Assembly: GCF_010183535.1 (NCBI RefSeq)
Contig: NC_071328.1
Span: forward strand, 11,532,001 to 11,596,000
DNA: 64,000 nucleotides
Source: Caenorhabditis remanei
Taxonomy: Eukaryota; Nematoda; Chromadorea; Rhabditida; Rhabditidae
Direction: 5' to 3'
The position numbers were made by a program, and so were the translations under genes. The notes under the pieces were generated by a model. That model was not told the origin of the DNA. It saw only the letters and a program-made list of their open reading frames with translations, and made no database searches. Of this stretch, positions 44,379-57,057 are shown piece by piece (the first letter of the stretch is position 1; every line of letters begins with the position of its first letter).

Positions 44379-44736
44379 TAGTTATTTTAAAAAAAAACTA
44401 ACGCCACTCCCATAATTGCGTAAAATGGCCATCCCTTCGGACCGAAATGATATTGAGCGGGGAGACGTTGTCTGGCTAGGTAGAAACTTCCGAGAACGAC
44501 TCCTGTGATTGGCAACCCACGTGCCATTGTAACCTGCAATTAAATGAACTGATAATCCATTATTCGACAATATGACAAACCTCTGTTGTGCAAGTTCTCA
44601 TCATTTCCGTCAACTCTTTCTGTTCATCACTTGAAAGTTTGTTGAGAAGAGCGTGAATCTGCTCATTATTGAGTTCTGTTTTTGGTGACGAATCTCCTGA
44701 AGATTGCGAGTACGAATATCCGTCGGATGATGACAT
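43749..44736 (-). CDS. OCIA domain-containing protein (OCIAD family)
   Basis: Exons (minus): 44581-44736, 44403-44533, 44215-44296, 44040-44171, 43749-43994; 248 residues, close to human OCIAD1 (245). OCIAD proteins are membrane proteins of mitochondria and endosomes; OCIAD1/2 influence respiratory complex assembly and endosomal signalling. The OCIA domain spans roughly residues 20-110: an EEL-type helical start with SSDEQKELTEMMRTC, a first hydrophobic segment (GLPITGVVLGSFYLARQ) and a second (WPFYAIMGVALSSLTASNLM) followed by GTCRDRIKP. The C-terminal half is Ser/Pro-rich and disordered. The ATG is 5 nt after a TTTTGCAG acceptor. The second intron holds a long TA microsatellite. Confidence 0.85.
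44306..44375. repeat. (TA)n microsatellite in an OCIAD intron
   Basis: About 70 nt of uninterrupted TA, occupying most of the 106-nt intron 44297-44402. It stops 20 nt from the donor and about 10 nt from the acceptor. Confidence 0.97.
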
Positions 44737-45112
44737 TTTAGCTGCAAAATGCTGATTATAACTGAAGAAAAATAAAAACAATGAAAGTAAGAGCAATAAC
44801 GCTCTGTTGAACACTGAGTTTTGCGAGGGTGTTTGAAATAAGTTTCTTCGTTTATTCGTCTTTTTGCTGACAGTGAGAAAATGCTTAAAATAGAAGTTAG
44901 GCAAGGAAAAGAAAAAAATACTGAAAAAAGAAAATCTCAAACTGTAAAATTCAAAAAAGAAAATGTGAAGAAGCTTACGCAAAACTGCGGAAAGGTTACT
45001 GTAGCTTAAACTTTGAAAACAAAAATCTGTTTTTTTTGTTCAAATTTTCGATTTTACCACTGATGGATCCGAAACACACTGATAACTGTCGTAATTTCAG
45101 AAAAATAGCAAG

Positions 45113-46432
45113 ATGGGAAACAAAATGAGCTGTCCGAAAACTCTAACTTCTTTTGAAAAATGGAACGATTTGCCGCCAGAGATGAAATTAGAGTGCATTG
45201 ATCACCTGGACTTCAAAACAAGGTTTCAAATGTATTGCTTTACATCCAACCTTGTCCTTTTTTCAGATTCCTCCTCCGAAGTACCTCACGAACAGAAAGA
45301 GCTCTCGTTGATGCTCATCAATTCCAAATGGGCCATGTTCAAATGCAAGGACTTCTGCCATATCCAATTAACGCAATTATCCCATCTGGTTATGACGCTC
45401 AAAAACTCACCATCATTCCATCACTTAACTCACAGAAAGAAATTTATGTAATCTCCGTTAGAAATGCCATTCGATTCACAGAAACTATCGTTCCATTGCT
45501 CGTCTTCATTCTCAAAACATCGATTATCAATGAATTTTCGATTGAAGTGATTCGTCAAAGAGACTGGGTCAATGTATTCGGAAATATGTTGGAGCCAGCG
45601 TCATTTAGGATTAAGAATTTCCATGGAGTAATATTGTCATATCAGGAGACAATGTTTTTCGTTTCAAAACTCCATTCTATTAACGAGTCGATTCATTTGG
45701 ATGCAAATGGTTGTCAGAAGTTTCCGATGGAACGCTTGATCGAGGATCCGGCGGTATGTTGGGAAATAACTTGAAAAGCGGCGACTTCTCCACCGAAGTG
45801 GGGAAAATTTCGAAAATGCTCTAATCCGAAGTAATTTCTAAATTTCCAGATCTTGAACGCGAAATTACTCAGAATCCGAGATCTACCAAACAAAGATGCT
45901 GTCTGGAAACTGGCAGAGGTTACCCTACTTCTAATTTATTAATCTAACCTTTTTTGTTCAGAAATGGATCGAAAATGATTCCCCAATCGGCACAACATTC
46001 AGAGTCACTTCAACCAACCATCACACTTTTCATCAATTTGCAGTTGTGTTCAAAGACCGACTAATGTGAGTTAGTTCCTGGGATTTGGTTGAAAAATACA
46101 TCATTTTCAGCTCTGAAACCAATGAAGAAATTCTAATCAAAACGGATAATCCATCGAAGCATATTCTCCTCAAGTTGGCTCGTCGCTGTCGTGTTTCTAG
46201 ACCATTGATCTGCATTGTGGTTTCCTCGGAAACTAAAGAGTTGGAATTCGAAACATCCGGAAAATGGGTCACCAAAAAGATGATGCCTCTCTCGGAATAT
46301 CTTTCATTCCTATTTGTAGAAGATATGAACGAGGAAGACGATCTCAATGGAAGTAGTTTTATCATACTGATGCTTCACTGTGTCTGGCTCCTTATCACTA
46401 TGATTTTGAAATGTCTTTTCGGTAGAAACTGA
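45113..46432 (+). CDS. F-box protein of the nematode FTH/DUF38 type
   Basis: Exons: 45113-45222, 45267-45753, 45850-45918, 45962-46065, 46111-46432; 363 residues. The N-terminal F-box (WNDLPPEMKLECIDHLDFKT, then RFLLRSTSRTERALVDAHQF) matches the worm F-box pattern. The following 220 residues have the Leu/Ile-patterned, strand-rich layout of FTH-type substrate domains. These proteins are presumed adaptors of SCF ubiquitin ligases, in a family that expands and turns over fast in Caenorhabditis. The last exon adds a strongly hydrophobic stretch (SFIILMLHCVWLLITMILKC) at the extreme C terminus, which would be an unusual tail anchor for an F-box protein. No neighbour shares its strand closely. Confidence 0.85.
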
Positions 46433-49400
46433 CTCTACTTTTTTTACTCAACTGCTGGTTTTTATGTTGTTATTGTTAAATAAAACCGCAGTTTTAAAAT
46501 TTCTCGATTCAGCTTTTCCGTTATTGTACCCCAAAAATCTCAATTTTCAGATCAGATCTCTTCAACACAAAAAGAGTTTTGAGATCTCTGATTAGAACTG
46601 ATAAACAGGAAGGAAACTGCTTGTTTCCGGAAACTCCCACTATGAATAAAAATCTTTCTGCGAATCCAAATCAGAATTCTTCATTTTCCCCAAAAAAATT
46701 GTGACTGAACCAACAAAAAGGACTCAACGGATGTATACCTCAGTGAGAAATCTGAATGAGTTCTATCTCATTTCCTCTAACTCCAAAATTCTTTTTTTTC
46801 TCTGCCGTGTCACATTTTTTCAGTTGTTATGGAGACACATCTAGGACGACTAAACTTTTGCATTATTCCTCTCTCTTTTTCTCACTGAAGCCTTTCTCAT
46901 CTTTTGATCTCCTTTATTATATTGTTTTCAGACAACTTTTTGCAAAGACCCACACATCACTTTTTAAAATAACTGTCCATTATCGAAAAAGGCGTTGCCC
47001 GTGTGATAGCGAGTTCAAGATACCACTCTATTCAGTGCAGAAAACGACGTGGAGTGTGCATGATTCAAAAGATAAATAGACGGAGAAGAATGGTGTTTCG
47101 ACACAGAATCAAGGTTTTATGGTGAATATGTGAGAGAGTGTGTGAAATATTATGACAGACGCTCAGGAGTAGATGCTTTTTCAATTTCTTGTACAGAATG
47201 ATTTTGAGAATTTTTCAAGTCTAACACTAGAAAGAGCCGATCTTGGTTGTTTTCATTTTAGGCTTTGTACTTGAAATTCAAAACTCAGAACTTTAAAAAC
47301 TTCAATTGTATATATTGTCAGTTTTTTTTCAAAATTTTCTTTGATTCTGTAGTAATGATCTAGACTAAAATTCTTTCCTGATTTATTCTATAGGAATTTG
47401 TCAGGTTTTCGTACTGCGCCACTGTTTAAAAAATTATTTTCTTTTTTTTGGAATAATTTCCATTTTCAGCTATAAAACAACATTGTTTGAAAGACACCTA
47501 AAATGGGTTTCAAAAAACTGTCTCAAAATTTCAAAGTTGATAATTTCAACTAAAAACAGATTGAAGCAACCTCAGTTTCATTTTCGTTTGGTACCTCAAC
47601 TTCCGAAATTATCAAAATGGAAAAAGTGAACAAGAATTTGAATGATAAGAGTCGTTGTTAACTATGATAGTCTCCTTCAGATTGAAAATTCAGTTTTTCT
47701 AGTCATCACTTCTTTTGACTCTCTTTGTAATCTCACAATCAAACCTTTATTTGAGAGCCTTGTTGGATCAGCGTATTATAAAATAGGAGTGAGAATGTGT
47801 TACCGTAGCCTTATATCTAGTGCCTTACAGTTGGACTCACGTTTCTCAGATTCAGATCAGATTTTTGGCAACTCTGCAGAATTCTACCTGAATAAGTTCT
47901 CTGTCAGAACCCCTTCTCTTTGTATCAAAAATTTAAATTAGAACTGAAACTTTCACATTTATAAGTTTGCACTTGATGATCGATTGATTCACAGTGATAA
48001 CAATTTTCCACTGACTCTCTGCACTCAAACGTCATGATGACAAGTGAAAGGTCTCGTCCCAGATTAAAACAAAATGACCCGAGGACATCTATTTCTGCAG
48101 GAAAAGGCTTCCCTCGAAATGTGATTTTTCTAAATCTGAAAGTTCAAAAATGAAAACATAAAACCCCTCTCTCGACGTATATAATCCGTTTTTTGTTGCC
48201 TAGTGCAATATGATTTTGGCTTCTTTTTTTTTCGTGTTGCATTGCTTTGTATTCTTTTCCACACATTTTCTCTCGTTTCCAGGTCAAACAAATAGAAAAT
48301 TCTTGCCCGAAAAAGAAACGAAATGAGGAATAATCCTTTAATTAGTTTTCGTTTTTAAATAGTTTCTTCCTCAATAAGTTTGAAACGTTTTCTTTTTTCT
48401 AATAAACTTAGGATTCTGAAAAAAAAATTACTCTAGAAATACAACTTTCTGTATAGTTTTGAACATTTGAATAATCGCATTATACACCGTTTTCAGTGTT
48501 GATTTTGTTATTTTTTCCCCGTTCCGTTTTCATTTTTTATTACCAACAACCATCCACATCGCAACCCTTTCCTGTGCTTTCTATATGCATTTATGAGGAG
48601 TTTCGGCTATTTTTTGGTCAGTTTTTGTTTGTTTTGTAGTATTTTTTGAGTTATTTTTTGGTGAATTTTATTTATTTATTTATTTATTGGGACGAAAGGA
48701 AAAAATAAACAGCAATAATTTTGATTATTACTAACTTGACAAAATTGAAGATAAAATTACCTAGTTCCTGGAATTTTCAGATCTAGAGTTCATGCTATAG
48801 AAGTCAAAAATTGAGGTTCATGATTCTAGTTATCAGATTCTAAACTTCGGATTCTAAACTGTGATTTCTAGATTTCAAATTTTGAATTCCCGATTCTGAA
48901 CACATGATCCCGCATTCTGAATTCTGATTTATGGATCTTAAACTTTGGATTAGAGATCCAGTAACCATAATTGAAGATAGGATCATATAAAAATTTATTA
49001 TAATTTTTACAACAGGAAATCATCTAAATAAGTGGAAAGAAGTCAACTTTAGGATTTTCGAATTGAAGTTTTGAGCTCGTAAGTCTGAATTGCATTACCT
49101 TGAAAACCTAATTTGATTTCTAACAAATTTTATCTTGAAAATAAAAAAATAACGCAATATATCTTAAAATTCCATGTCGATACACCCCTTTCCCAGCTCC
49201 CCAACCAATCAGTACTTTTCTAAAAATTTCTACAGTAACATCAATCATTTGAACTCTTCTAAAAGTTTATCACTATCAGTCTGCCCTTTCGAATATACAA
49301 TTTTTCAATTCAAAACCAAAAAAAGAAGTGGGGATGTCATGTTTATTCACGCTCTATTCGATTCCTTTTTCAATAAAAGAGAATATTCGTGTCTTTCTCG

Positions 49401-49893
49401 TGGCAACCGACTACAATAAATTCGTTTTATACGTGGAGCTTTCACTCCAAATGTCTATCGTTTTCTCTCTTTTTCTCTGGTTTGATTTTACTTGTCTCTA
49501 GAAACTATTTCGGTGGGATCACATAAAATACCATTTTGGGGGGAAAGTACCGAACCATGATCCCTCGCGTGTGGGTACAAAAGTGCTACCGGTTGCGCCA
49601 CGTGACCGGAAATTACGCTTGTTCCTTGTGGATATGATAAGATATATCTATCATTTCATTAAAGCATTCATCATTTTTCTCATTTTTCTTTTTCTATCTC
49701 CATTCCTGTCCCCCCCGTACCACCATACGCATGTCCTCTCCTTTTCAGCTGTTCAAACTCTGAATGCACTCTCTATTTTCTCCTTTTGAATGAGTATTAT
49801 TATATGTTCCCACACTCCTTCATCAAATATTCTTTTCTCTTTTGTTCTCTCTACACCCCTTTTTTCCAAATCTCTCTTCTTTCAGCAAACGAA
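46433..49893. other. Intergenic, 3.5 kb
   Basis: AT-rich with no supported coding exon. It contains a TTTA tetranucleotide run at about 48667-48688, a patch of GATTCTGAATTC-like words at 48780-48960 and a decayed tRNA-like sequence on the minus strand near 49536-49607. A TTCTTTCAG acceptor ends 9 nt before the mannosidase ATG. Confidence 0.6.
49536..49607 (-). pseudogene. Decayed tRNA-like sequence
   Basis: On the minus strand, GGTCACG is followed by TGGCGCAACCGGTAGCA, a good tRNA D-arm/A box at the right offset, and 44 nt after the A-box start by GGTTCG, the core of a B box. The acceptor and T stems do not close and no clean anticodon arm forms. It is best read as a tRNA pseudogene or tRNA-derived repeat relic. 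Confidence 0.3.
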
Positions 49894-52800
49894 ATGTATC
49901 GACTTGCGGTATCAGCCAAACGAAAAGTACTACTCAATCCAAGGACTTGTTTTGTTTATTTTGTGGCCATATTTTTCACTTTTTTATTGGCTTATCATCA
50001 TAGAATAGGACAGGTTTGTTTTATTTTCATATTTTTTAAATTAGAAGTTGAAAATAGTTTCTGAAAATTGAGAAGGAGAAGTTTGAATCTACTCTAGGTG
50101 TTGTGAGCAAACCACAGCGTCATAGTTTGAGCAATTCTAAAAAGTTTTACTTTTTTCAAAAAGACGAGATCTAAGACTTCATTTTCGTAGTTGTCCACCT
50201 TCTCACAATTCTTCAGATTTTGATATATGCACTTTCAAAAATCACCAATTTCGAGATTCCTCATCTTTCAGAACGAATATCTCATGAGTCAAAAGAGATA
50301 TCCAAAAGTTTCTAACTATTCAAATGTGGGAAATCTCAAGCTAATCATTTCTGTAGTTGACAGTTTTTTGATAGCTTTTCTTGTTACTGAGATATACGGT
50401 TTCAAAGACAAGAGGCGGCTTTCTTCTTTAAATAACTTGTTCAGAAGTACTGAAAAGTTATCTCAAATTTCTCAACCTTCAAAAATCTCTATTTTCAGTT
50501 TCAAAACAGAGATGACATCCATTACTCTCGAATCATCAATATGCGATCCTCATCGAGGGAAGAAAATATCACCCAAAATAAGCCTATTCACGAAAAACCG
50601 AAACGTGTGAAAAGCAACGACGGAGGAGTTTGTAGCAGACCTCCAGATGAGACAAAGACTGATTTCAATGTAAGTTTTTTCTTTTTAATTCTCAGTTTCT
50701 TTTATGTGAAATTCAATCATTTCAGACGTTTGACCTATTCGAGAAAGTAGTTGCCGGTAGTGGCTCTCTTCCACAAACTTCCAAAAAGACGAGAACGGAG
50801 AAACTGAAAGTTTACGTACTACCGTTTACTCATGTGGATCCAGGTGAGTCCATAAATATAGTTTGAAATTCAATTTTTCAAGAAAAAACTCTTCCAGGAT
50901 GGTTGGAAACATTCGAAAGTTATACAAAACGAACCAATCAAATATTGGATAATATGCATCAATTTATGATGAAAAATGAGAAAATGAGGTTCATGTGGGC
51001 GGAGTTTGTATTCTTCGAACGGTGGTGGTCACTACAGAAAGATCAAGTCAAAGACGATGTTAAGAAGTGAGTTTTCAGAGCAATTTTCTTGGAAAATAAG
51101 TAGAAGTCTCTCCTAATTTCCGTCATTTCATGATTTTTTGAAAAATTGAAACTTTTGTCATCTTGACTAGAAAACGTTCTACATAGCAGATACTAATAAT
51201 AATAATCAGGGACTCCTATCCAAACTCCAACCAAAATTTTTCAGACTTGTCTCCGAAGGACGTCTCGAATTGGCTACTGGATCCTGGGTAATGACTGATG
51301 AAGCGAACCCTTACTTCCCAGTTTCTGTGGATAATATTGTTGAAGGTTTCCAATTCATTTATCATAATTTCGGTAAGACGAATTTCTCTTTTCTCTGAAA
51401 TAATTTCCAATCTGTTTCAGGAATAAAACCGAAGACAATCTGGTCAAATGATCCCTTTGGATACTCTAATTCAGTCCCATATTTGTTCAAAAAATCCGGT
51501 GTTCACAGGAATGTAATCAATCGAATTCATCATAAAATCAAGGGAACTCTCCAAAGTCAACAGGCGATTCCTTTCAATTGGAGACAATATTTTGATGGAG
51601 ATGGTGAAGATGATGTTTTGACTCAAGTGCTACCCTACACCCATTACGATGTGTTGAATTCTTGTGGCTCTGATGCTTCCGTTTGTTGCGAATTCGACTT
51701 CAAAAGAATCACTCATTGGTCGTGTCCTGGTCCGAAACCAGTGAACATTGATTCAAGTAATGTGGCTGCAAAGTGAGTTTCAACGAAGTTGAAAAAAAAT
51801 AAAATCTTGAAATATCAGAGCTGAAAAACTAACGACTCAACTGGAACGAATGTCCGAAATGTATAAAGCTCCAGTGATTCTGATGATGCATGGAGATGAC
51901 TTCAGGCATGAAATAAGCGGCTCTGAAAGATGACACAAAATGTTGAGATTTCAGATTTGATATGATTGAGGAATGGAATCAACAACATGACAATTACCTT
52001 CCAGTTTTCGATGAAATTAATAAAGGATCGAGAGTGGAAATAAGGTTAGTAGAGAGAATGTTAAAGAGAATGGGAATGATATTCGTTGCGTCCTCGTAAT
52101 TTATATATCATTACTAGAAAAACGATATCTCAAAATGTTGCAGACCAAATGAAAAACTGCTAACAATTAAAGCGATTCTCATAATATTTTCACATGCTTT
52201 GTCACTTGGCGTACCGTAAAACCTGTAATAGAGGTCCATCTAGCGGTGCCTCTTTGCAGCGGTATATCTGGGTTCCCAAAGGAAATATAAAAAAGCTGCC
52301 AACTGGCAAAATATAACTTAATACTCATAGAATATCTCTTCAGTTGAAATTTTTCATATCTTTAAAGACAGCCGAGATAGGATGCTCCAATTTCTTGCTA
52401 GCGGGTGCGCCTCTATTTTACGGCATATGGAAAAGTAAGAACAACAGGAAAGTTATCCACTACAAAAATGAAAGTCTAGATGTTTTCTAACTTAAATTTC
52501 AGATTATTTTATTCAGTTTTTTCTCTGTGACACTCTTTGAAATCTGAATAATTATGGTCAGCAATGTTGTCGACCCCAGTTATCAATATGATCCTTTTTA
52601 GATTTGGAACCTTCACTGACTATTTCGATGAGCTCGAGAAATGGTATTCCGAGAATAAAGACTCTCAACCATCGACTCTTTCCGGTGACTTCTTCCCGTA
52701 TATGTGTGCTCTTGGAGACTATTGGACTGGTTATTACACGACAAGACCATTCTTCAAAAGACAGGGAAGACTTCTTCATGTGAGTCCAGAGACTCTTTTT

Positions 52801-55158
52801 ACAATCAGCCTCAAACATAAATATTTCAGTCTCTCATCAGAAATTCCGACATAATGCTTTCAATGCTCCGTGGAAATTTGAAGCAGAGAAAGATCGTCGA
52901 GAATGAAAAGAGACTAGAACAAGCTAGAAGAAGTCTATCACTTTTCCAGCATCACGATGCTATCACAGGTATTTTATCACCATTTCAAAATATTTGAATT
53001 CCAATTAATCCAAAAAATTTTCCAGGAACATCGAAAGTGAGCGTTATGGATAACTATTCGGAACTCCTTCATGACTCAATTATTTCAACGAAAATCGTGT
53101 TGGAAAATCTGACGAAAAGTGATATTGACATCTATCCAAGGGTCCATGATGGAGTGGAAATTCAACAGGTTGTGGATTTTGAAAAGAAAGAAAAGGAGGT
53201 CAAAATCTTCAATAGTCTTCTTTTTACTATCACTGACGTCTTTGGGATTCGAGTCAATAATCGAGAAGTGGTGGTTTCAATTGAAGGAAAAACGGTTGAA
53301 GCCCAACTAGAGCCTTACTTCCAAAAGGGCAAGGCTGAAGCTGACTCGTTCACTGTGAGTGTTTTTTTTTGTTTTTTGAAAAAAAATCAAGTTGTTTTTT
53401 TCAGCTGCTCTTCAAAGCTACCGTACCTCCATTGAGTATGATAAAAGTGAAAATTCAAAAAGGAGATTCTGAAGGAATGACGAAGATGGCTAAAGTGGAA
53501 GCGAAGGATTCAAGTGCTTGGGAGTTGGGAAAGTAAGGAAAAACAATCATTTTTGGAAAATGTTGACAAAAAATTCGAAAAAAATGAGCCAATTTTCTTC
53601 TTGAACAGACGGTTACACTGCCTTGAGATTCCAGGCTGTGGATTACGGACATTTCGGTTTTGAATAGCAACATAAAATTCTTCTGAATTTTTCATTCCTT
53701 CTTAATATTTTTTGTAATTTCAGGAACTGGAAAGTTGAAGCCCCAACAGAATCTTCATCTGAAATGGAGACGCCATTCTTGAAGGCTACATTTGATCCCA
53801 CTGGATCTCTACAGGTTTCGAATAAACTCGGCAACGTATAATTCATTTATTTTCAGACCGTAATCAAACAAAACGACAAATCGAAATTCGATTGCCAACA
53901 GTCGTGGCATCAATACAGAGAAGCCGGAGGCGGAGCCTATCTGATGAGATTGCATACGAATCCAAAGGTATCTCAGTCAATATACTAAAACTGAATCCCA
54001 ATCTGAATAATTTCAGGAAGTGACAGAGTTCCAGTGGATGAGAATAACTGGTCCGTTGAGACACTCCGTTTACCAGAAATCGAAGAATATTTTGCAAAGA
54101 ACAAGTATTGTTAATGTTGAAGGACCATCTGGAGAAGAAGTTGATATCTCGATGTCCATTGATATAACTTCTGAAAGAAATACAGAATTGATGACTCGTT
54201 TCTCAACGAACTGGGAAAAACCAATCACGTTTACTGATAGTGTCGGAATGCAGTTGTTAAGAAGAGACTACTATAAGATGCCAGTTCAAAATAACTATTA
54301 TCCAATGCCAACGGCTGCAGTTTTGCAAAATGGAAAGCAACGGTTCGTTGCTGAATTGCCAAAAGTGTGGAGCTCTTTTTGAAGTTTCAAACTGTTTTTT
54401 TTAATTAATAAAAACGCATTTTTAATAATTTCAGAGTCTCCATCGTTTCGAATGTTGAACATGGCGCCCGTTTCTTGGAGAACGGAAGTGTTGAAGTAAA
54501 TATCGATCGAATTTTGAATCAAGACGATGGAAAAGGACTCGGATCAGGATCAGATGCAATTCCAGTCGATATGAAACCAGTTGATATGAAATTTAAATTA
54601 GTTTTCGATCAATTGGATCATGAGGATTCACCGAAAATCCACTACTCAACACATAGTTTCCGTGCTCAACAAGCAGTTCAGTCAGTCATTTATCCCCCGA
54701 TTCTTTTCGATGGAAATCCGAAAAAAGAGGAAGATATTGAGGAAATCGAAGAGAATTCTAATCTGAATTTCCCTTGTGATGTTCAACTTTTAACCGTCCG
54801 ACCATTATCTGAATCAAGGCAATTAATGATTTTCTATCGACATGCGACATCGTGTTCAAGTGAAAAAATGAACAATTGTGGAGCTGATTTCAAGGTATTT
54901 TTGGGTGCAATAGCGCTCTACTGAAATCCCTAAAAACGGCGAAGGCCGGTAGAGCGTAATTGGAAAAGAAATGACGGTATCAATATGAAAATTTTGCAGA
55001 CATCTCTAATCGATCTTCTCGTGAAATTGGGTGTAAAACAGGTTCAAAAAACGGATTTAAGTGGAGTTACACGGATTGGAGAGATGGTGAAAGTGGAATA
55101 TTTATCCGATGTCGAGCTCAAAACTTTTGATTTTTTAACTTTAGTTCTATATAGATAA
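49894..55158 (+). CDS. aman-3: Golgi alpha-mannosidase II (GH38)
   Basis: Type II membrane glycosidase that trims mannose from N-glycans in the Golgi. Exons: 49894-50013, 50499-50669, 50726-50843, 50898-51066, 51245-51372, 51421-51772, 51819-51905, 51955-52044, 52602-52779, 52830-52968, 53026-53354, 53405-53532, 53724-53814, 53857-53967, 54017-54342, 54435-54894, 55000-55158; about 1,051 residues. A short basic cytoplasmic tail and one membrane span (TCFVYFVAIFFTFLLAYHH) precede a stem and the GH38 domain. Zinc and catalytic residues are visible: HVDPGW, the nucleophile Asp in SWVMTDEAN, DPFGYS and HHDAITGTSK. It resembles mannosidase II rather than lysosomal or cytosolic forms. The intron 51906-51954 is GC-AG. 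The symbol rests on my memory that the second C. elegans Golgi paralogue lies on chromosome I; it could be aman-2-like. Confidence 0.9.
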
Positions 55159-55433
55159 CTTTTTTTTCTTTGTTTTTTATTGTTTGATCCTAGTCGAAAA
55201 TTCTAATTTATTATGGGTATGGTTGCTATGCAAATCTCTCTTTTTATTGGTTCTCTTTGTGATTTTCGTTCCAATTTTTTGTGATTTCAGTTTAATAATT
55301 TATTTACGCGCTGGTGATAATAAACGTTCATCTGAATTATAGGTTATTTAGACTTATTTTTAAATCTTTATCCCAATCAATTTAATTTCGCAAGTATATC
55401 GAGTACTTCTAGTAGTCATTTTCTGCTTTTTCT

Positions 55434-56722
55434 TCAGTCTTTTTTTGGTCCACGCATTTTACGGTAGAAGTTTTGGACACCCTTCACAACACTTTTCAAC
55501 GATTTTCTGAAAATAATTAGAGTTGGAAATGAAAAGAGTCGGGGGATTACTTGTCCTTGAACGCATCCTCATCAAGACAAATGAGATCCAACTGATAAGC
55601 ATTGAATTTCGAAGAAACCTTATTCTCATCCATCTTCTTTTCGAGCCACTGAAAATTTGAAAATTATGAAAAATCGCAGACAAACAAGGTGTTCGATGCG
55701 AAATTTCGGCTTACCTTTTTATAATGATTCTCTCCAATCTTATCAGCTTTTCCCTTCTCTTCCTGCTCTCGACAATACTCATCCCATGGAACAAACAGGC
55801 GACCTCTGTCATTCTCTTCCTGAAAAACCATTCAAAATCGGTCGAGAATCCTGTTTTTTGACTCACAAACTCCTGAATATCCGCATCAATTTCTCTCAAT
55901 TCCTTCACTTTCTTTGCTCTTTTTCTCGCCCATTTAGCTTCAGCTCTCTTCTCCTCTTCATCCATATCGTCTGTCCACATCTCGTTTATCGATGGATTTC
56001 CCATTTCGGCAAGGGCTTTTTCTGGAAAGAAACCGGTCTATAAAGAAGCAAATGGTTTGAAATCTAACCAACAGCAGCTGCAAACTTCTTCGTTTTCTTC
56101 TTTGGAATTTCCTTCCCATTGACTTGAATATTGATGGCTGCTCCTTTTCCGACGTTGAAATTCATCTCGTGTATTGCATCCAGACCATCGGCAACTGCAA
56201 AATTGCATTTTTCAGTCTTATTTTTTCGAAAAAGAAAGAGGATCGAAAGAGGATTCAGAACCGAAAAGTTGTCAACTATACTACCTGATTAATCTTTTTA
56301 TGAACATTTTCCTCAAAAGAAATCCTACCTTCCTCCCTAGCCTTTTTGATATTCGCATAGTGATCATGTCTTCCCAAATAGTGCTTCGAATCCGACTTTT
56401 TCGGCAACTTATCCTGTTCCAAATCCCATTTTGATCTCAAATATCTCTTCCATTTTCTTCTTTCTTTCTCCAATTCTTTCTCTTTCCACTCATCCCATTC
56501 TTTCGCATTTTCAACTTTTGCCATCGGAGTTCCGATTGCTCCGAACACAGAAGGAAACTCAGTCTTCTCTGGACTCTCCTCTCCTGATTCTTCTTTCGAA
56601 GTTGATTTACGTTTGCGCTGAAAATGGATGAATCAGGAATCGAAGAGTAATGGAGAGCTTACCGTATTCTTGACTGGCGTCTTGTTTCCGAGTGCAGCGC
56701 TGATATCCAATTCATCGGACAT
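55434..56722 (-). CDS. Highly charged protein of unknown function
   Basis: Exons (minus): 56663-56722, 56329-56617, 56069-56194, 55867-56021, 55715-55819, 55551-55648, 55434-55506; 301 residues, phases consistent. I do not recognise the family. It is rich in Lys, Glu and Arg, with helical segments bearing regularly placed Trp (EWDEWKEKELEKERRKWKR) and a basic stretch KKKTKKF. The overall look is of a nuclear RNA- or chromatin-associated protein, but no domain supports that. The ends are MSDELDISAALGNKTPVKN and FYRKMRGPKKD. It converges with the mannosidase gene, stop to stop 275 bp apart. Confidence 0.8.
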
Positions 56723-57057
56723 GTCTTGTTCTGGCGGTTTTGAACGAAAAATAATAAATGATCGAATGATTTTTGAGCTTATGTTGGAGGAAATGAGGAA
56801 AATGGTTTTATGTGTTTTGAGGGTGTCACTTGAATAGCATTCTGGGGTCACTGTATTTACAGTAAAACTCACGAATCGCTACCGGTCCTGTTTAAAGATG
56901 CATGTAATTTTCAAATAGTTTGAAAAGCCGACATTGATAGCGTGTCGTGAGCCGATGGTATTGTTTGTCTCATTTACTGTGCCTAGAGTAATTTCATATT
57001 ATGAGAAAATCTTTGCTCAATACGAATAATTTATTTCAGAAAATAATCTTTTACATC
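56723..57057. other. Intergenic, 335 bp
   Basis: It separates two minus-strand genes. No coding or RNA signal is seen; it should contain the promoter of the charged-protein gene and the 3' UTR of the small secreted gene's neighbour. Confidence 0.5.

Noticed and set aside
50272..50498. Extra exon after the CTTTCAG at 50271 in mannosidase intron 1
   Set aside because: It is open from the acceptor but its frame does not join the clear exon at 50499 and ends in a stop further on; direct joining of 50013 to 50499 is in phase.
56633..56872. N-terminal extension of the charged protein beyond 56722
   Set aside because: The extension has no similarity to the charged body, and MSDELDIS is a typical protein start.
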